From NCBI RefSeq assembly GCF_018919165.1, contig NZ_JAHLQM010000001.1, positions 124,001 to 188,000 on the forward strand: DNA of 64,000 nt. The letters are read 5' to 3'. Origin of the DNA: Amphibacillus sp. MSJ-3 (lineage in GTDB: Bacteria; Bacillota; Bacilli; Bacillales; Amphibacillaceae). Of the stretch, positions 20,159-28,592 are shown piece by piece. Under the pieces are notes generated by a model. It made no database searches, was not told the DNA's origin, and worked only from the letters and a program-made list of their open reading frames with translations. Numbering within the stretch: the first letter of the stretch is position 1; every line of letters starts with the position of its first letter. Made by a program: the position numbers and the translations under genes.

Positions 20159-20260
20159 CAGTCGGACCTTTACTGGACGTTTGCGGACAGAGAATCATCT
20201 TAGTTTCCTTAATTTCCAATCTGGAAGCTTACGGCCAGTTGAGGTCGGGCAAAGTGAATC
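20159..20260 (+). repeat. 102-bp direct repeat, copy 2
   Basis: Second copy of the block at 19946. It ends two bases before the nrnA stop codon, so it forms the whole immediate 3' flank of nrnA. Confidence 0.95.
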
Positions 20261-20262
20261 AT

Positions 20263-21204
20263 TTATTGTTGGCAGACTTCTGTTAAAGCATGAACAAGTT
20301 GATCTGCTTCATCCCAATTACTTACAGTCGCACCAGATGCAAATGGATGTCCACCACCATTAAATTGAGCAGCTACTCCATTAATCGTCACTTCTTTAGA
20401 TCGAATCCGAACCCGAATTTGATGGTCTTCTTCCACAAACATTGCCCAACATTTAACCCCCTTGATGTCCGCATAAACATGAACAAGAGCATTAGTCTGT
20501 TCTACAGTCACTTGATATTTATTTAAAATTTCCCTTGTCAATTTAATGCTACAAACACCCGCATCATTAACTGTAAATTGATTGAGCAAATAACCTTTTA
20601 ATTTTGCAAGTGATGGTGTAAGTTCATACATATTTTGGTGAATAGCTGCTCGATCAAATGGATATTTAACAAGTTTTGAAGCAATTTCAAATGTTTGAGC
20701 TGTTGTACTTGAATATAAGAAGCGCCCTGTATCACCAACAATACCAGCATATAGCAAACGCGCGACATCAGTAGTCATTTCCGAATCTGAATCTGTATGA
20801 TGAGCAATTAACCGATAGATCATCTCAGAAGTTGAACTCGCCCCCGTATCCACCCAATTTATGTCCCCATATTGATCAACGATTGGATGGTGGTCAATTT
20901 TGATCGTCTCTTTTCCTAATGAGTAACGCTGATCATCTATACGTGGACTATTGGCTGTATCACATATAATAACAAGAGCATCTGTATAATCTTGATCTTC
21001 AATCACATCCATTGTTGCTAGATAGCTAAGTGAATCGCTATTTTCCCCAACACAATGTACTTCTTTATCTGGAAATTTAAATCTAATCCATTCAGCTAAC
21101 CCAACCTGTGAGCCGAATGCATCTAAATCTGGTCTGACATGACGGTGAATAATAATCCGATCATATGCACCTATTTTTTTAAATATTAATGCTAAAATAT
21201 CCAT
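20263..21204 (-). CDS. nrnA: Oligoribonuclease / pAp phosphatase NrnA
   Basis: DHH-family phosphoesterase of 313 residues that degrades very short RNAs and dephosphorylates 3',5'-pAp. Motif I HVRPDLDAFGS (residues 22-32), motif II with ICDTA, the namesake DHHP at 104-107, and the C-terminal DHHA1 motif GGGHPFASGAT near 288. Position between ytrHI and ytoI matches B. subtilis. The ATG follows GGAGAGGAAGAT-like sequence and lies 23 bases after the ytoI stop, so the two are probably cotranscribed. Confidence 0.94.
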   Translation of the reverse strand: MDILALIFKKIGAYDRIIIHRHVRPDLDAFGSQVGLAEWIRFKFPDKEVHCVGENSDSLSYLATMDVIEDQDYTDALVIICDTANSPRIDDQRYSLGKETIKIDHHPIVDQYGDINWVDTGASSTSEMIYRLIAHHTDSDSEMTTDVARLLYAGIVGDTGRFLYSSTTAQTFEIASKLVKYPFDRAAIHQNMYELTPSLAKLKGYLLNQFTVNDAGVCSIKLTREILNKYQVTVEQTNALVHVYADIKGVKCWAMFVEEDHQIRVRIRSKEVTINGVAAQFNGGGHPFASGATVSNWDEADQLVHALTEVCQQ

Positions 21205-21227
21205 TTCTATTTTATCTTCCTCTCCAA

Positions 21228-22541
21228 TTAATACCGATCAATAAGTTGACCGATCAAAACTGCTTTACCTACGATATCCTTTCCGTGAAAAACTTCTATA
21301 TCAATTTTGACTGATTTTCTTCCAATTTCAAGAACTTTAGGAATAAGATCAATCGTATTTTCAATTTGAACAGGCTTAATAAAATAAACAGAAATATTTT
21401 CAGCGACTAAGTCCCCTTTTTTCATATGAGCCATAACCCGACTACTTACTTCCGTAATGAACGAGATAAAAACACCATTGGATAGGGTGCCTAATGAATT
21501 TGTCATCTGTGGTGTAATTTGGGATCTAAATTTACAGGCTGACCCTTCTTGTTCCATTATTAAACCACTTGTTACAATATCATCAATTGTCTCCCCTACT
21601 TGAGGTTGACGCTGAACATGCTGGAGTGCCTTTAATACATCTTGCCTTGATATCAATCCAATAAGATGATGATTTTGGCTAACCACTGGAACCAGCTCAA
21701 TTGCTTCCCAAATCATCATATGAGCAGCATATGCAAGTGATGTTTCTTCAAAAACCGTCATCGGTGCTTTTGTCATTACTTTCTCTACAACTGTATCTTG
21801 ACTTTTACCGATTACATCTTTTGAAGTTATAATTCCAACTACCCGTTCCTGGTCATCTACAACCGGATAACGAGTATGAGATGTTTGTTCATTTAATCTA
21901 TACCATTTAGCCAGAGTATCTGTCCGATTTAAATAATAAGTTTTTTCGAAAGGAGTATAAATATCTCCAACTAAAACAATTTCCTTTTTAATTAACTGAT
22001 CATAGATTGCTCGATTAATCATTGTTGCAACAGTAAAGGTATCATAACTCGTTGAAATGATTGGTAATTTTAAATCATCAGCAAGTCGCTTGATTTGATC
22101 ATCTGTATCAAAGCCACCAGTAATTAATACAGCTGCCCCTTCTTCAAGAGCAATTTGATGTGCCTCTGTTCTATTCCCAATGATCAATAATGAGTCTTTC
22201 TCTAAATATCGGAGCATTGCATCTTTTTTCATCGCTCCAATAACAAATTTATGAAGTGTTTTATGTAAACCCTCTCGCCCACCTAATACCTGCCCATCAA
22301 CAATTCCGATAATTTCAGCAAAAGTTAAATGTTCAAAATTCTCTTTCCTTTTCTGCTCAATTCTAATTGTCCCTACTCGTTCAATCGTACTAACTAAGCC
22401 TTGATTTTCTGCCTCTTTAATTGCACGATAGGCTGTTCCTTCACTCACACTTAAATCTTTTGCGGTCTGCCTGACAGAAATCTTACTACCTACCTTTAAT
22501 GATTCAATATATGTTAATATTTGTTCATGTTTAGTGGCCAA
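21228..22541 (-). CDS. ytoI: CBS-domain regulator-like protein YtoI (HTH-DRTGG-CBS-hotdog)
   Basis: 437 residues from a TTG start (protein ATKHEQILTYIESL), eight bases after GGAAGG; this matches the B. subtilis start and length. Order: winged-helix HTH (about 1-70, VRQTAKDLSVSEGTAYRAIK), DRTGG domain (about 95-185, ending LITGGFDTDD), two CBS motifs (about 190-310), and a C-terminal hotdog-fold thioesterase-like domain (GVFISFITEVSSRVMAHMKKG). The mix suggests a nucleotide- or acyl-CoA-sensing regulator, but its target is unknown. Probably in an operon with nrnA. Confidence 0.9.
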   Translation of the reverse strand: MATKHEQILTYIESLKVGSKISVRQTAKDLSVSEGTAYRAIKEAENQGLVSTIERVGTIRIEQKRKENFEHLTFAEIIGIVDGQVLGGREGLHKTLHKFVIGAMKKDAMLRYLEKDSLLIIGNRTEAHQIALEEGAAVLITGGFDTDDQIKRLADDLKLPIISTSYDTFTVATMINRAIYDQLIKKEIVLVGDIYTPFEKTYYLNRTDTLAKWYRLNEQTSHTRYPVVDDQERVVGIITSKDVIGKSQDTVVEKVMTKAPMTVFEETSLAYAAHMMIWEAIELVPVVSQNHHLIGLISRQDVLKALQHVQRQPQVGETIDDIVTSGLIMEQEGSACKFRSQITPQMTNSLGTLSNGVFISFITEVSSRVMAHMKKGDLVAENISVYFIKPVQIENTIDLIPKVLEIGRKSVKIDIEVFHGKDIVGKAVLIGQLIDRY

Positions 22542-22754
22542 GTTTGTCACCTTCCATCTAATCTGTACTATATTTTTTATAATTAGTGTTATTATACAGT
22601 TCTTTAGGCAAAGTATCAATTTTGTCAGTTGAAATAGTTAAGAAACCCGCTTCTAACCCTTACAAACCACTCATATAATTGGTTAAGAGCTTAGGTTTAT
22701 AAATCTACTTTTAGTGGTATATTATGATATAAAAACAGTAAAGGAGTGGTAGAT

Positions 22755-23222
22755 ATGTTAGCAGAGGTTTATGATCGTATTGTCGTTGCAATTGATGGAT
22801 CACAAGCTTCTTTAAGAGCTTTTAAAAGGGCTGTACTAGTAGCAAAACGTAATAATGCGGAGCTAATCATTGCACACGTTGTTGATACTAAAACAATTTC
22901 AACCGCTGAAACATATGATCAATCAATGATCAATCGCTCAGAAAGATATGCAAATAAATTACTTGATGATTACAGAGTGCAGGCAGAAAAAGCAGGTGTA
23001 AATAGTGTCAAAACACATATTGATTATGGCTCACCTAAAGTAAGGATACCTAAACATGTTGCCAAAATGTTTGAAGCAGATTTAATTATCTGTGGTGCAA
23101 CTGGGCTAAACGCTGTTGAACGTTTCTTAATTGGAAGTGTTTCTGAGAATATTGTCCGTTATGCACCTTGTGATGTTTTAGTTGTACGAACTGAAGAAGA
23201 TGCAGAGAAGGAAACTGAGTAA
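22755..23222 (+). CDS. Universal stress protein (UspA family)
   Basis: 155-residue nucleotide-binding-type UspA domain: YDRIVVAIDGSQAS at the start, LIIAHVVD, and the C-terminal signature LIICGATGLNAVERFLIGSVSENIVRYAPCDVLVVR, which contains the G-2X-G-9X-G(S/T) ATP-binding pattern. The ATG is placed eight bases after AAGGAG; a GTG nine bases earlier overlaps that site. It is divergent from ytoI and convergent with ackA. Specific role unknown; family members help under starvation or oxidative stress. Confidence 0.9.
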   Translation: MLAEVYDRIVVAIDGSQASLRAFKRAVLVAKRNNAELIIAHVVDTKTISTAETYDQSMINRSERYANKLLDDYRVQAEKAGVNSVKTHIDYGSPKVRIPKHVAKMFEADLIICGATGLNAVERFLIGSVSENIVRYAPCDVLVVRTEEDAEKETE

Positions 23223-23275
23223 TCATTGATCTATAAAACCTATAAGTAAACTAAAAACGAAACTTTTAAGAATAG

Positions 23276-23320
23276 AAAAACTGCATGAAAGCATAGCTCA
23301 TACAGTTTTTCTCTTTTTTA
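23276..23320 (+). terminator. Terminator between uspA-like gene and ackA
   Basis: AAAACTG.ATGA and TCAT.CAGTTTT form an interrupted stem, followed on the plus strand by TTTTTCTCTTTTTTA. It sits in the 126-bp gap between convergent genes and probably serves both. Confidence 0.75.
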
Positions 23321-23348
23321 CTAACACAGCAATCACTTTTAACCTTGT

Positions 23349-24536
23349 TTATAATGCTAAACGCAACACGTCTCGAGCAATCATAACTTCCTCATTTGTT
23401 GGGATAACAAGGACTTTTACAGGTGAATGAGGGTAATTTATCTGTGCTTCTTTACCTTGTACCTCATTAAGTACAGGATCCCAATAAACACCCATAAACT
23501 CTAAACCGTTCAAAACGCGCTCTCTAACAGATGAGCTATTTTCACCAATACCTGCAGTAAAGACGATAGCATCTACACCACTCATTTTTGAAGCATAAGA
23601 ACCAATATATTGGTGAATACGATCAGCAAAGATCTTCAACGCTAAACCAGCACGTTCATTTCCTTGTTTCGCCTTTTCTTCGATATCACGTAAATCACTT
23701 GAGAAACCAGATAAAGCTAACATACCACTTTCCTTATTTAATACGTGTAGAACTTCATTAACATCTTTACCTGTTTTCTCCATTATATATGGGATTAATG
23801 CTGGATCAAGACTACCTGAGCGAGTTCCCATTGTGACACCTTCTAATGGTGTGAATCCCATTGTAGTATCAATAGATTTACCATTTTCAACCGCGGCAAT
23901 ACTTGCACCATTACCAATATGACAAGTGATTAAACGAAGCTTATCTAATGGTTGATCCAACATTTCAGCTGCTCGTTCAGAAACATATTTATGACTTGTT
24001 CCGTGGAAACCATATTTACGGATACCAAAGTCTTCATAATACTCATACGGTAAACTATATAAATATGATTCAGGTGGCATCGATTGATGGAATGCCGTAT
24101 CAAACACTGCAACTGCGGGTACATTAGGTAGAATGTCTTGGAATGCTCTTATACCCGTTAAATTTGCAGGATTATGCAATGGAGCTAATTCAGATACTTT
24201 TTCAATTTCAACTATGACCTCATCTGTCACAAGAACTGAATCACTGAATTTTTCTCCCCCATGAACAACACGGTGACCAACCCCATCTATTTCGTCTAGT
24301 GATGCAATCACACCAGATGCTTGGAGACGTTCTAATAATAATTCAACAGCTCTTCCATGGTTCGGAATATCAGTCGTTATTTTATCTTCTTCATCACCAT
24401 ACTTTAAAGTAAAAACAGAATTATCAATTCCAATTCTCTCAACTAATCCTTTGGCTAAAACTGTTTCCTCTGGCATCTCAATCAATTGAAATTTCAATGA
24501 TGAGCTCCCAGCATTGATAGATATGACTTTACTCAA
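23349..24536 (-). CDS. ackA: Acetate kinase
   Basis: Makes acetate and ATP from acetyl phosphate, the energy-yielding end of overflow or fermentative metabolism. 395 residues with [11 protein letters not shown] at the N-terminus, [49 protein letters not shown] and FTAGIGENS. The start is TTG, ten bases after AAAGGA. A possible minus-strand promoter TTGTTC-18-TATAAA lies upstream in 24560-24605. CcpA activates ackA in B. subtilis; I could not find a clear cre site. Confidence 0.96.
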   Translation of the reverse strand: MSKVISINAGSSSLKFQLIEMPEETVLAKGLVERIGIDNSVFTLKYGDEEDKITTDIPNHGRAVELLLERLQASGVIASLDEIDGVGHRVVHGGEKFSDSVLVTDEVIVEIEKVSELAPLHNPANLTGIRAFQDILPNVPAVAVFDTAFHQSMPPESYLYSLPYEYYEDFGIRKYGFHGTSHKYVSERAAEMLDQPLDKLRLITCHIGNGASIAAVENGKSIDTTMGFTPLEGVTMGTRSGSLDPALIPYIMEKTGKDVNEVLHVLNKESGMLALSGFSSDLRDIEEKAKQGNERAGLALKIFADRIHQYIGSYASKMSGVDAIVFTAGIGENSSSVRERVLNGLEFMGVYWDPVLNEVQGKEAQINYPHSPVKVLVIPTNEEVMIARDVLRLAL

Positions 24537-25005
24537 AACAATTCAATCCTTTCAATTCCCTATTTAGTCTATTTATATACCTCTTCTATATTAACGAACA
24601 AACGACATAAATTGCAACTAGATCACAACAAATTTTTAAAGAATATATTCAAAAAAGACTTAAAAATGGTATTGTAAATGGGAGATCAACTGACAGTAAG
24701 GGCCCAATTTGTTCAAGGGCCTTTAGGGGGCATCCCCTTGTCCTAGTAACAAATGTTTCCGATCGGGCGATTACCAAAAATCTCTTCGATGGGACGAGTA
24801 AACGCAAATTTCTTCGGTGGGACGAGTGAACGCAGTCCCAGTCCCAGTCAGTGGGAATGAGGAAGGAAGGCAGACTAAACCTAGCACGCCCTATGGTAAG
24901 GTCTGCATGACCTAGGTCCTGTAGACCTAATCTCCACTGATTGAAGTTTCGCATTACTTACCAAGTCCTTCCTCACTTTTAACAGCTCATTATAATTATT
25001 GTTAA
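24537..25005. other. Intergenic region between ytxK and ackA
   Basis: About 470 bp. It holds the ackA promoter region and a long copy of dispersed repeat family B. A minus-strand open frame across the repeat is not a gene: its codons follow the repeat modules rather than a protein pattern. Confidence 0.6.
24680..24955 (+). repeat. Dispersed repeat family B, long copy
   Basis: Starts with GGGAGATCAACTG, continues with CAAGGGCCTTTAGG, AACAAATGTTTCCGAT, then two tandem units of TTCG(A/G)TGGGACGAGT(A/G)AACGCA, a run of AGTCCC hexamers, the module AGACTAAACC...GACCTAGGTCCTGTAGACC, and ends CCACTGATTGAAGTTTCGC. The same modules in the same order occur at 54648-54930 (opposite strand) and partly at 45190. 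Confidence 0.85.
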
Positions 25006-25974
25006 TTAATAGCCTGCCTGATCAAACCAATGATTCATCTTATTTACAATATTTTCTGTTGCTTTAATATCCTTAAATGATGGTAATTGAGCTAATAAAA
25101 CTTCTTTTGGAGCTGTTGTTTTCTCACCCTTCTTTTGTAAAACGAATAGACTTTTGGCATTTTGCTCAGATTTAAAAATGGAAGCAGGCAATTGTAATAG
25201 AGCGACTACATGTGCTGTCTCATGAATAAGCATATGTAGCTTTTGCGCTTGGTCACTGCTAAAAAGAGAATTAGGAATAACAAATATTAAAAATCCTGCT
25301 TCTTTTGTGTACTTTAAACCTTGCTCTATCAACAAATGATGAGCATAAGTATGATTATGATCAACATGTACTTTAAAGGATTTTGCCCGTTCATCATCAG
25401 GGTAATATCCAACTGGTAAATCAGCAATAACTAAATCAACTGGATCAAGTAAGAAAGGTTGTATACTATCCTGATGAAAAAATTCAACCTGGTTTTTTTG
25501 TAAACTTGCACTTAGTAGACTAAGTTCGATTAAAGTCGGATCTACTTCACTTCCATAGGCTGAAATTGACATGTTTAATTGATTCATCACAGCAGTTAAG
25601 AGATTACCTGAACCAGAGACAAGATCAAATATTCTAATTTCCTTTTGCCGATGAAATACTTTTTCAATGATGTAGACCATATAACTAGCAATCGTATCTG
25701 GAGTAATAAGATGTTGACTTTGGACACCATCTTTTAGCCCTTTAAGAATTGCTAATTCAATCACTTTTCTCACTTGATCCTTCTTTAATGTTTCAAATTC
25801 TAATTGCTTGACTTTATCAATTAAGGTCTTATCCTCGATTGCTTCTTCTTTAATATCACTTTCAATTAATTTCAGATTTAAAATATCAATAAGTGTGTCT
25901 AAATAATTACCATCGATTCGGTTAGCTTCTTCCTCCACTAACTGATCCAAATGTTTAAAATGATGTTCAATCAA
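25006..25974 (-). CDS. ytxK: Class I SAM-dependent methyltransferase-like protein YtxK
   Basis: 322 residues from a TTG start preceded by GGAGGGG. The N-terminal ~95 residues are helical; the rest is a Rossmann methyltransferase domain of the N6-adenine DNA methylase type, with the SAM motif FDLVSGSGNLLTA and a catalytic-loop position reading DLPVGYYP where true adenine methylases have (N/D)PPY. No target-recognition domain is present. B. subtilis YtxK occurs in the same position next to ackA; the substrate is unknown. DNA or a small molecule are both possible. Confidence 0.87.
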   Translation of the reverse strand: MIEHHFKHLDQLVEEEANRIDGNYLDTLIDILNLKLIESDIKEEAIEDKTLIDKVKQLEFETLKKDQVRKVIELAILKGLKDGVQSQHLITPDTIASYMVYIIEKVFHRQKEIRIFDLVSGSGNLLTAVMNQLNMSISAYGSEVDPTLIELSLLSASLQKNQVEFFHQDSIQPFLLDPVDLVIADLPVGYYPDDERAKSFKVHVDHNHTYAHHLLIEQGLKYTKEAGFLIFVIPNSLFSSDQAQKLHMLIHETAHVVALLQLPASIFKSEQNAKSLFVLQKKGEKTTAPKEVLLAQLPSFKDIKATENIVNKMNHWFDQAGY

Positions 25975-26154
25975 GTTTACCCCTCCTTCATACCCAATAT
26001 AACAGTATAGCATAGACTATGTAAAAGATCCTTACTCACCACTGTTAAATGAACAAATCGGTCTTTTTCTATCTATTAAGCCCTTCTGTCCAATCAAATA
26101 TTTCTGTTTTGTGATTGACAAAGGGATTTTACCAATAATTACTCCACGATAAAA

Positions 26155-26194
26155 AGACTTTGGATCTTGATCTTTCAGCGATACTCCAAAGTCT
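26155..26194 (-). terminator. Terminator after ytfJ
   Basis: AGACTTTGGA and TCCAAAGTCT form a perfect 10-bp stem; on the minus strand it is followed by TTTTTATCG. It lies 60 bases past the ytfJ stop and ends the ytfI-ytfJ unit. Confidence 0.8.
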
Positions 26195-26253
26195 GTTATT
26201 TAATATTAGATAATTGAACAAATTAAACTTAGTTAAGTTATGTCAAAAAGCGA

Positions 26254-26670
26254 CTATTTATCTTGTTCACTTTTCTTTTCTTCTAAAATTTCTTTAATTT
26301 TTTCTACCGCCTGTGGTGCAACATCAACTAATTTTTCATAAAAGTGATTTTTGTCATGTAAATGAACGATTTCATTACCTTGTTTATTTGTGATTAAAAA
26401 AGCGATAGGTGTAATTGAAACACCACCACCACTTCCACCGCCGAAAGGGAGTGAGGCTTCTTCACTATCTTGCTCTTGTTCAGATTTCTTTTGATTTGAA
26501 AATTCACTTCCCCCCGCAGCAAAGCCGAAACCTACTTTTGAAATTGGTATGATCGTACTTCCATCAGGTGTTTGAATTGGATCACCTATAATTGTCTTTA
26601 CATCAATGATATGTTTAAGTTGTTCCATTGTTTCGGACATGAGACCTTCAATAGGATGTTGTTGCATCAT
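26254..26670 (-). CDS. ytfJ: Spore germination protein GerW family (YtfJ)
   Basis: 138 residues from MMQQHPIEGLMSETMEQLK, the family start; AAGGAG stands seven bases before the first of two adjacent ATGs. The core has IIGDPIQTPDGSTIIPISKVGFGFAAGGSE, a charged glutamate-rich insert, then the glycine-rich FGGGSGGGVSITPIAFL and a C-terminal helix. B. subtilis GerW is a forespore protein needed for normal L-alanine germination. Fourteen bases separate it from ytfI, so the pair is an operon. Confidence 0.9.
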   Translation of the reverse strand: MMQQHPIEGLMSETMEQLKHIIDVKTIIGDPIQTPDGSTIIPISKVGFGFAAGGSEFSNQKKSEQEQDSEEASLPFGGGSGGGVSITPIAFLITNKQGNEIVHLHDKNHFYEKLVDVAPQAVEKIKEILEEKKSEQDK

Positions 26671-26684
26671 TCTTATTCTCCTTT

Positions 26685-27188
26685 TCAATTATTACCTTTT
26701 AATTTCACATAGATAGCTTGTCCCACCTTAATTGAAAAGATACATTGACAATCTGTTTCAAATCCAGGTTGATGATAATCCGGATTTACATGATAAGAAA
26801 TATTCAATGGTTGATCATAATAGCTAATTAACATTTGAGCCATGATACTCTTAATAATCATTAATAAACTCATACTAAGAGCAGTTGCATTAGCATATTC
26901 AAATCCAATCTTCGAAGACCAATTAAATTGTTTGAGTTTTATTTTTTTTATAATCACAGGACTTCTTTGATTCTTTTTAACAAGATAGGGCTGGATATAG
27001 TCATCAAAGAATTCCGAAATTAAAAACCGATACTCCTTTGAGTAAATTGGAATAAAACCTAATTTGCATTTTAAGTCAAGATTAATTTCTTCATCTATTT
27101 GTAATGAACACTGAAAAATTAATGGTATAAAGAATAAAAGAATGCTGACAATGACTAAAAAGATAACAATTATACTCAACCACAGCAT
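26685..27188 (-). CDS. ytfI: DUF2953 membrane-anchored protein YtfI
   Basis: 167 residues. A single strong N-terminal helix (about 2-27, rich in I, V, L, F), then a soluble domain with QCSLQIDEEINLDLKCKLGFIPIYS, and a C-terminal strand-rich part (YHVNPDYHQPGFETDCQCIFSIKVG). It is shorter than some relatives. The ATG nine bases after GGGG is preferred over a TTG five codons earlier. Pairs with ytfJ in sporulating Bacillaceae; likely acts in the forespore, but mechanism is unknown. Confidence 0.82.
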   Translation of the reverse strand: MLWLSIIVIFLVIVSILLFFIPLIFQCSLQIDEEINLDLKCKLGFIPIYSKEYRFLISEFFDDYIQPYLVKKNQRSPVIIKKIKLKQFNWSSKIGFEYANATALSMSLLMIIKSIMAQMLISYYDQPLNISYHVNPDYHQPGFETDCQCIFSIKVGQAIYVKLKGNN

Positions 27189-27280
27189 CGAATAAAACCC
27201 CAATCCTCAAAATGATTTTAAGTTCATTTAAATTATTTCCAAACCTAGTAAAAAACATTCTTAATTAATGCTAAAAGAAA

Positions 27281-27978
27281 AGAAGCTGAGACATAAATAG
27301 TCTCCCTGGGTAAAAAATGGGCCTATTTACGTTTTTTCGTAAATAGAACCATTTTCATTTTTGTAGTGGTTTGAAGTCTTAGAGTTATTAGCCGTGAATT
27401 TCCTTAAGTTCACAGCCAATAACGCAAATCCTCTTCACTATGTACTTTGGATTTACCTCTTAAAGATAAACGGGTGAAACCAAAGTTAGCCTTCAAAAAC
27501 CAAAAGAACGGCCAAGATCCATTTTACCTTGACCGTAAGTTTCGCCAGTCTTTTCTTCTAAAAGCTTTCTTCTCATCTCTTCTTTTTGTGTTTTTTCTTA
27601 TGATCCATTATCAAGAGTGCCAACCAAGTGATTGGAAGGTCGGGTGGCGACTCCAGCGGGAACTGTAAACGGTCTTCGATGGGACGAGTAACCGAAGTCC
27701 CAGCCCCACGCATCCGAAAATCCTTATTGCGACACGGTAGTGGAGCAATAAAGAATGTTAGACTAAAACCACCACGTCCTGTGGCAACGTCTAACTGACC
27801 CACATCCTGCGCGCCCGAGGCCGTACCCGCGGAAAGCGTCCACCCAGAGTGTAAATCACAGAGTGACACCACAAAAGCATTTAAGAGGTGATGATTCTAT
27901 TTAAATGATAATAAGAAAAAGGAACCCAGTATCAACTGAATTCCTTTTTCATTTTAGCTGAGTTTTGTCCCAGCCTCT
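27281..27978. mobile_element. Composite inverted-repeat element (MITE-like), no transposase
   Basis: The ends AGAAGCTGAGACATAA and TTTTGTCCCAGCCTCT are inverted repeats matching at 13 of 16 positions. Inside the left end is a strong two-part hairpin (27314-27355: AAAATGG/CCATTTT plus CTATTTACG/CGTAAATAG). Inside the right end is GAAAAAGGAA/TTCCTTTTTC (27915-27950). The middle holds a complete family A repeat. No transposase frame is recognisable. No obvious target duplication was found. Confidence 0.55.
27628..27859 (+). repeat. Dispersed repeat family A, copy 1
   Basis: Bounded by GTGATTGGAAGGTCGGGTGG and its imperfect inverse ending in AAATCAC. It carries GGCGACTCCAGCGGGAA, one TTCGATGGGACGAGTAACCG unit, the double-hairpin module TTAGACTAAAACC...GTCTAACTGACCC, and CCGCGGAAAGCGTCCACCC. 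It is much more GC-rich than its surroundings. The inverse copy is at 52489-52744. Confidence 0.85.
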
Positions 27979-28283
27979 TTCTTCTTTACTTGTCTTATCA
28001 GGTTTTATGTTACCCACTGTAAGCATTTATAGAAAAATGAGATGTGGAGAATCATCTACCAGTAAGACATCATTCACTTATCTTCTAATCAGTTTTACGA
28101 GTCATCATAGACTAAAATCACTCTACCGTGTGATAATAGCTAGTTTCAAACTGGGACGACGGTTATCTATCGTTCCACCAGAGTATGTTGTGGTTATTCT
28201 TCCCATCGTAAATAGATCGGTAACCTACATCAAGTAGGTTTAAACCTTTCTCTGATTGAAGATCAGTTTATCATTGACTTTAT

Positions 28284-28484
28284 TTAGTGTGATTGTCCAC
28301 TTAATTGTTGTTGAGCCATCTGTACAAGACGTTTTGTAATTTCACCACCAACAGAACCGTTAGCACGTGATGTTGTATCTGGACCAAGGTTAACACCAAA
28401 TTCTTGAGCAATTTCATATTTCATTTGATCAAGTGCTTGACTAACACCTGGTACTACTAATTGATTACTATTGTTACCTGCCAT
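28284..28484 (-). CDS. sspA: Small acid-soluble spore protein, alpha/beta type
   Basis: 66 residues, starting [20 protein letters not shown]. Family motifs: [14 protein letters not shown] with the germination-protease cleavage region E-(I/F)-A-x-E-F-G, and [19 protein letters not shown]. It coats and protects forespore DNA. AGGAGGTG lies nine bases before the ATG; a GTG four codons earlier overlaps that site and is rejected. A sigma-G-like promoter lies upstream. The position near thiI is that of B. subtilis sspA. Confidence 0.96.
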   Translation of the reverse strand: MAGNNSNQLVVPGVSQALDQMKYEIAQEFGVNLGPDTTSRANGSVGGEITKRLVQMAQQQLSGQSH

Positions 28485-28515
28485 TTCTGTATTCACCTCC
28501 TCTTTATTACACTTC

Positions 28516-28545
28516 TAGAATGTGCAGATTTAGAGGTTTAATACA
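28516..28545 (-). promoter_or_regulatory. Sigma-G-like promoter of the SASP gene
   Basis: On the minus strand TGTATT (28545-28540) and CATTCTA (28522-28516) are 17 bases apart, close to the sigma-G consensus TGAATA-N17/18-CATACTA. It lies about 30 bases upstream of the start codon, fitting forespore-specific expression. Confidence 0.6.
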
Positions 28546-28592
28546 GAAATTTAGTTGGTAGTTGTTACATGCTCAACCTTACTTTACCGCTA

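Larger units (their letters stand above)
19833..20262. other. Intergenic repeat region between ytrI and nrnA
   Basis: 430 bp between convergent genes with no gene. It contains two 102-bp direct repeats bracketing an 11-bp-stem hairpin, listed separately. The remaining bases around 19833-19945 show no clear terminator. Confidence 0.7.
27189..28283. other. 1.1-kb gene-free region between sspA and ytfI
   Basis: Contains a 698-bp inverted-repeat-bounded element (27281-27978) with a family A repeat nested in it. Beyond it, 27979-28283 has only a small hairpin AACCTAC/GTAGGTT (28222-28240). Short open frames on both strands show no protein-like composition or family motifs and are not called. Confidence 0.65.

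Noticed and set aside
19946-20260. Possible CRISPR array from direct repeats
   Set aside because: Only two copies, each 102 bp, with a single long spacer; not CRISPR-like.
24537-24640. Expected cre site upstream of ackA
   Set aside because: No sequence close enough to TGWAANCGNTNWCA could be found by eye.
24649-24954. Minus-strand open frame of 101 codons
   Set aside because: It lies wholly inside a family B repeat, has no ribosome site, and its text follows repeat modules, not protein composition.
27447-27668. 73-codon plus frame that looked like a transposase fragment (DLPLKDKRVKPKLAF)
   Set aside because: No catalytic residues or family motif, it runs into the family A repeat, and no ribosome site is present.
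27573-27872. 99-codon minus frame
   Set aside because: Spans the family A repeat on the strand without a start signal; the same kind of frame appears in the other copy.
28222-28240. Hairpin AACCTAC/GTAGGTT as terminator of the SASP gene
   Set aside because: No T-run on the minus strand and a short stem; left unassigned.
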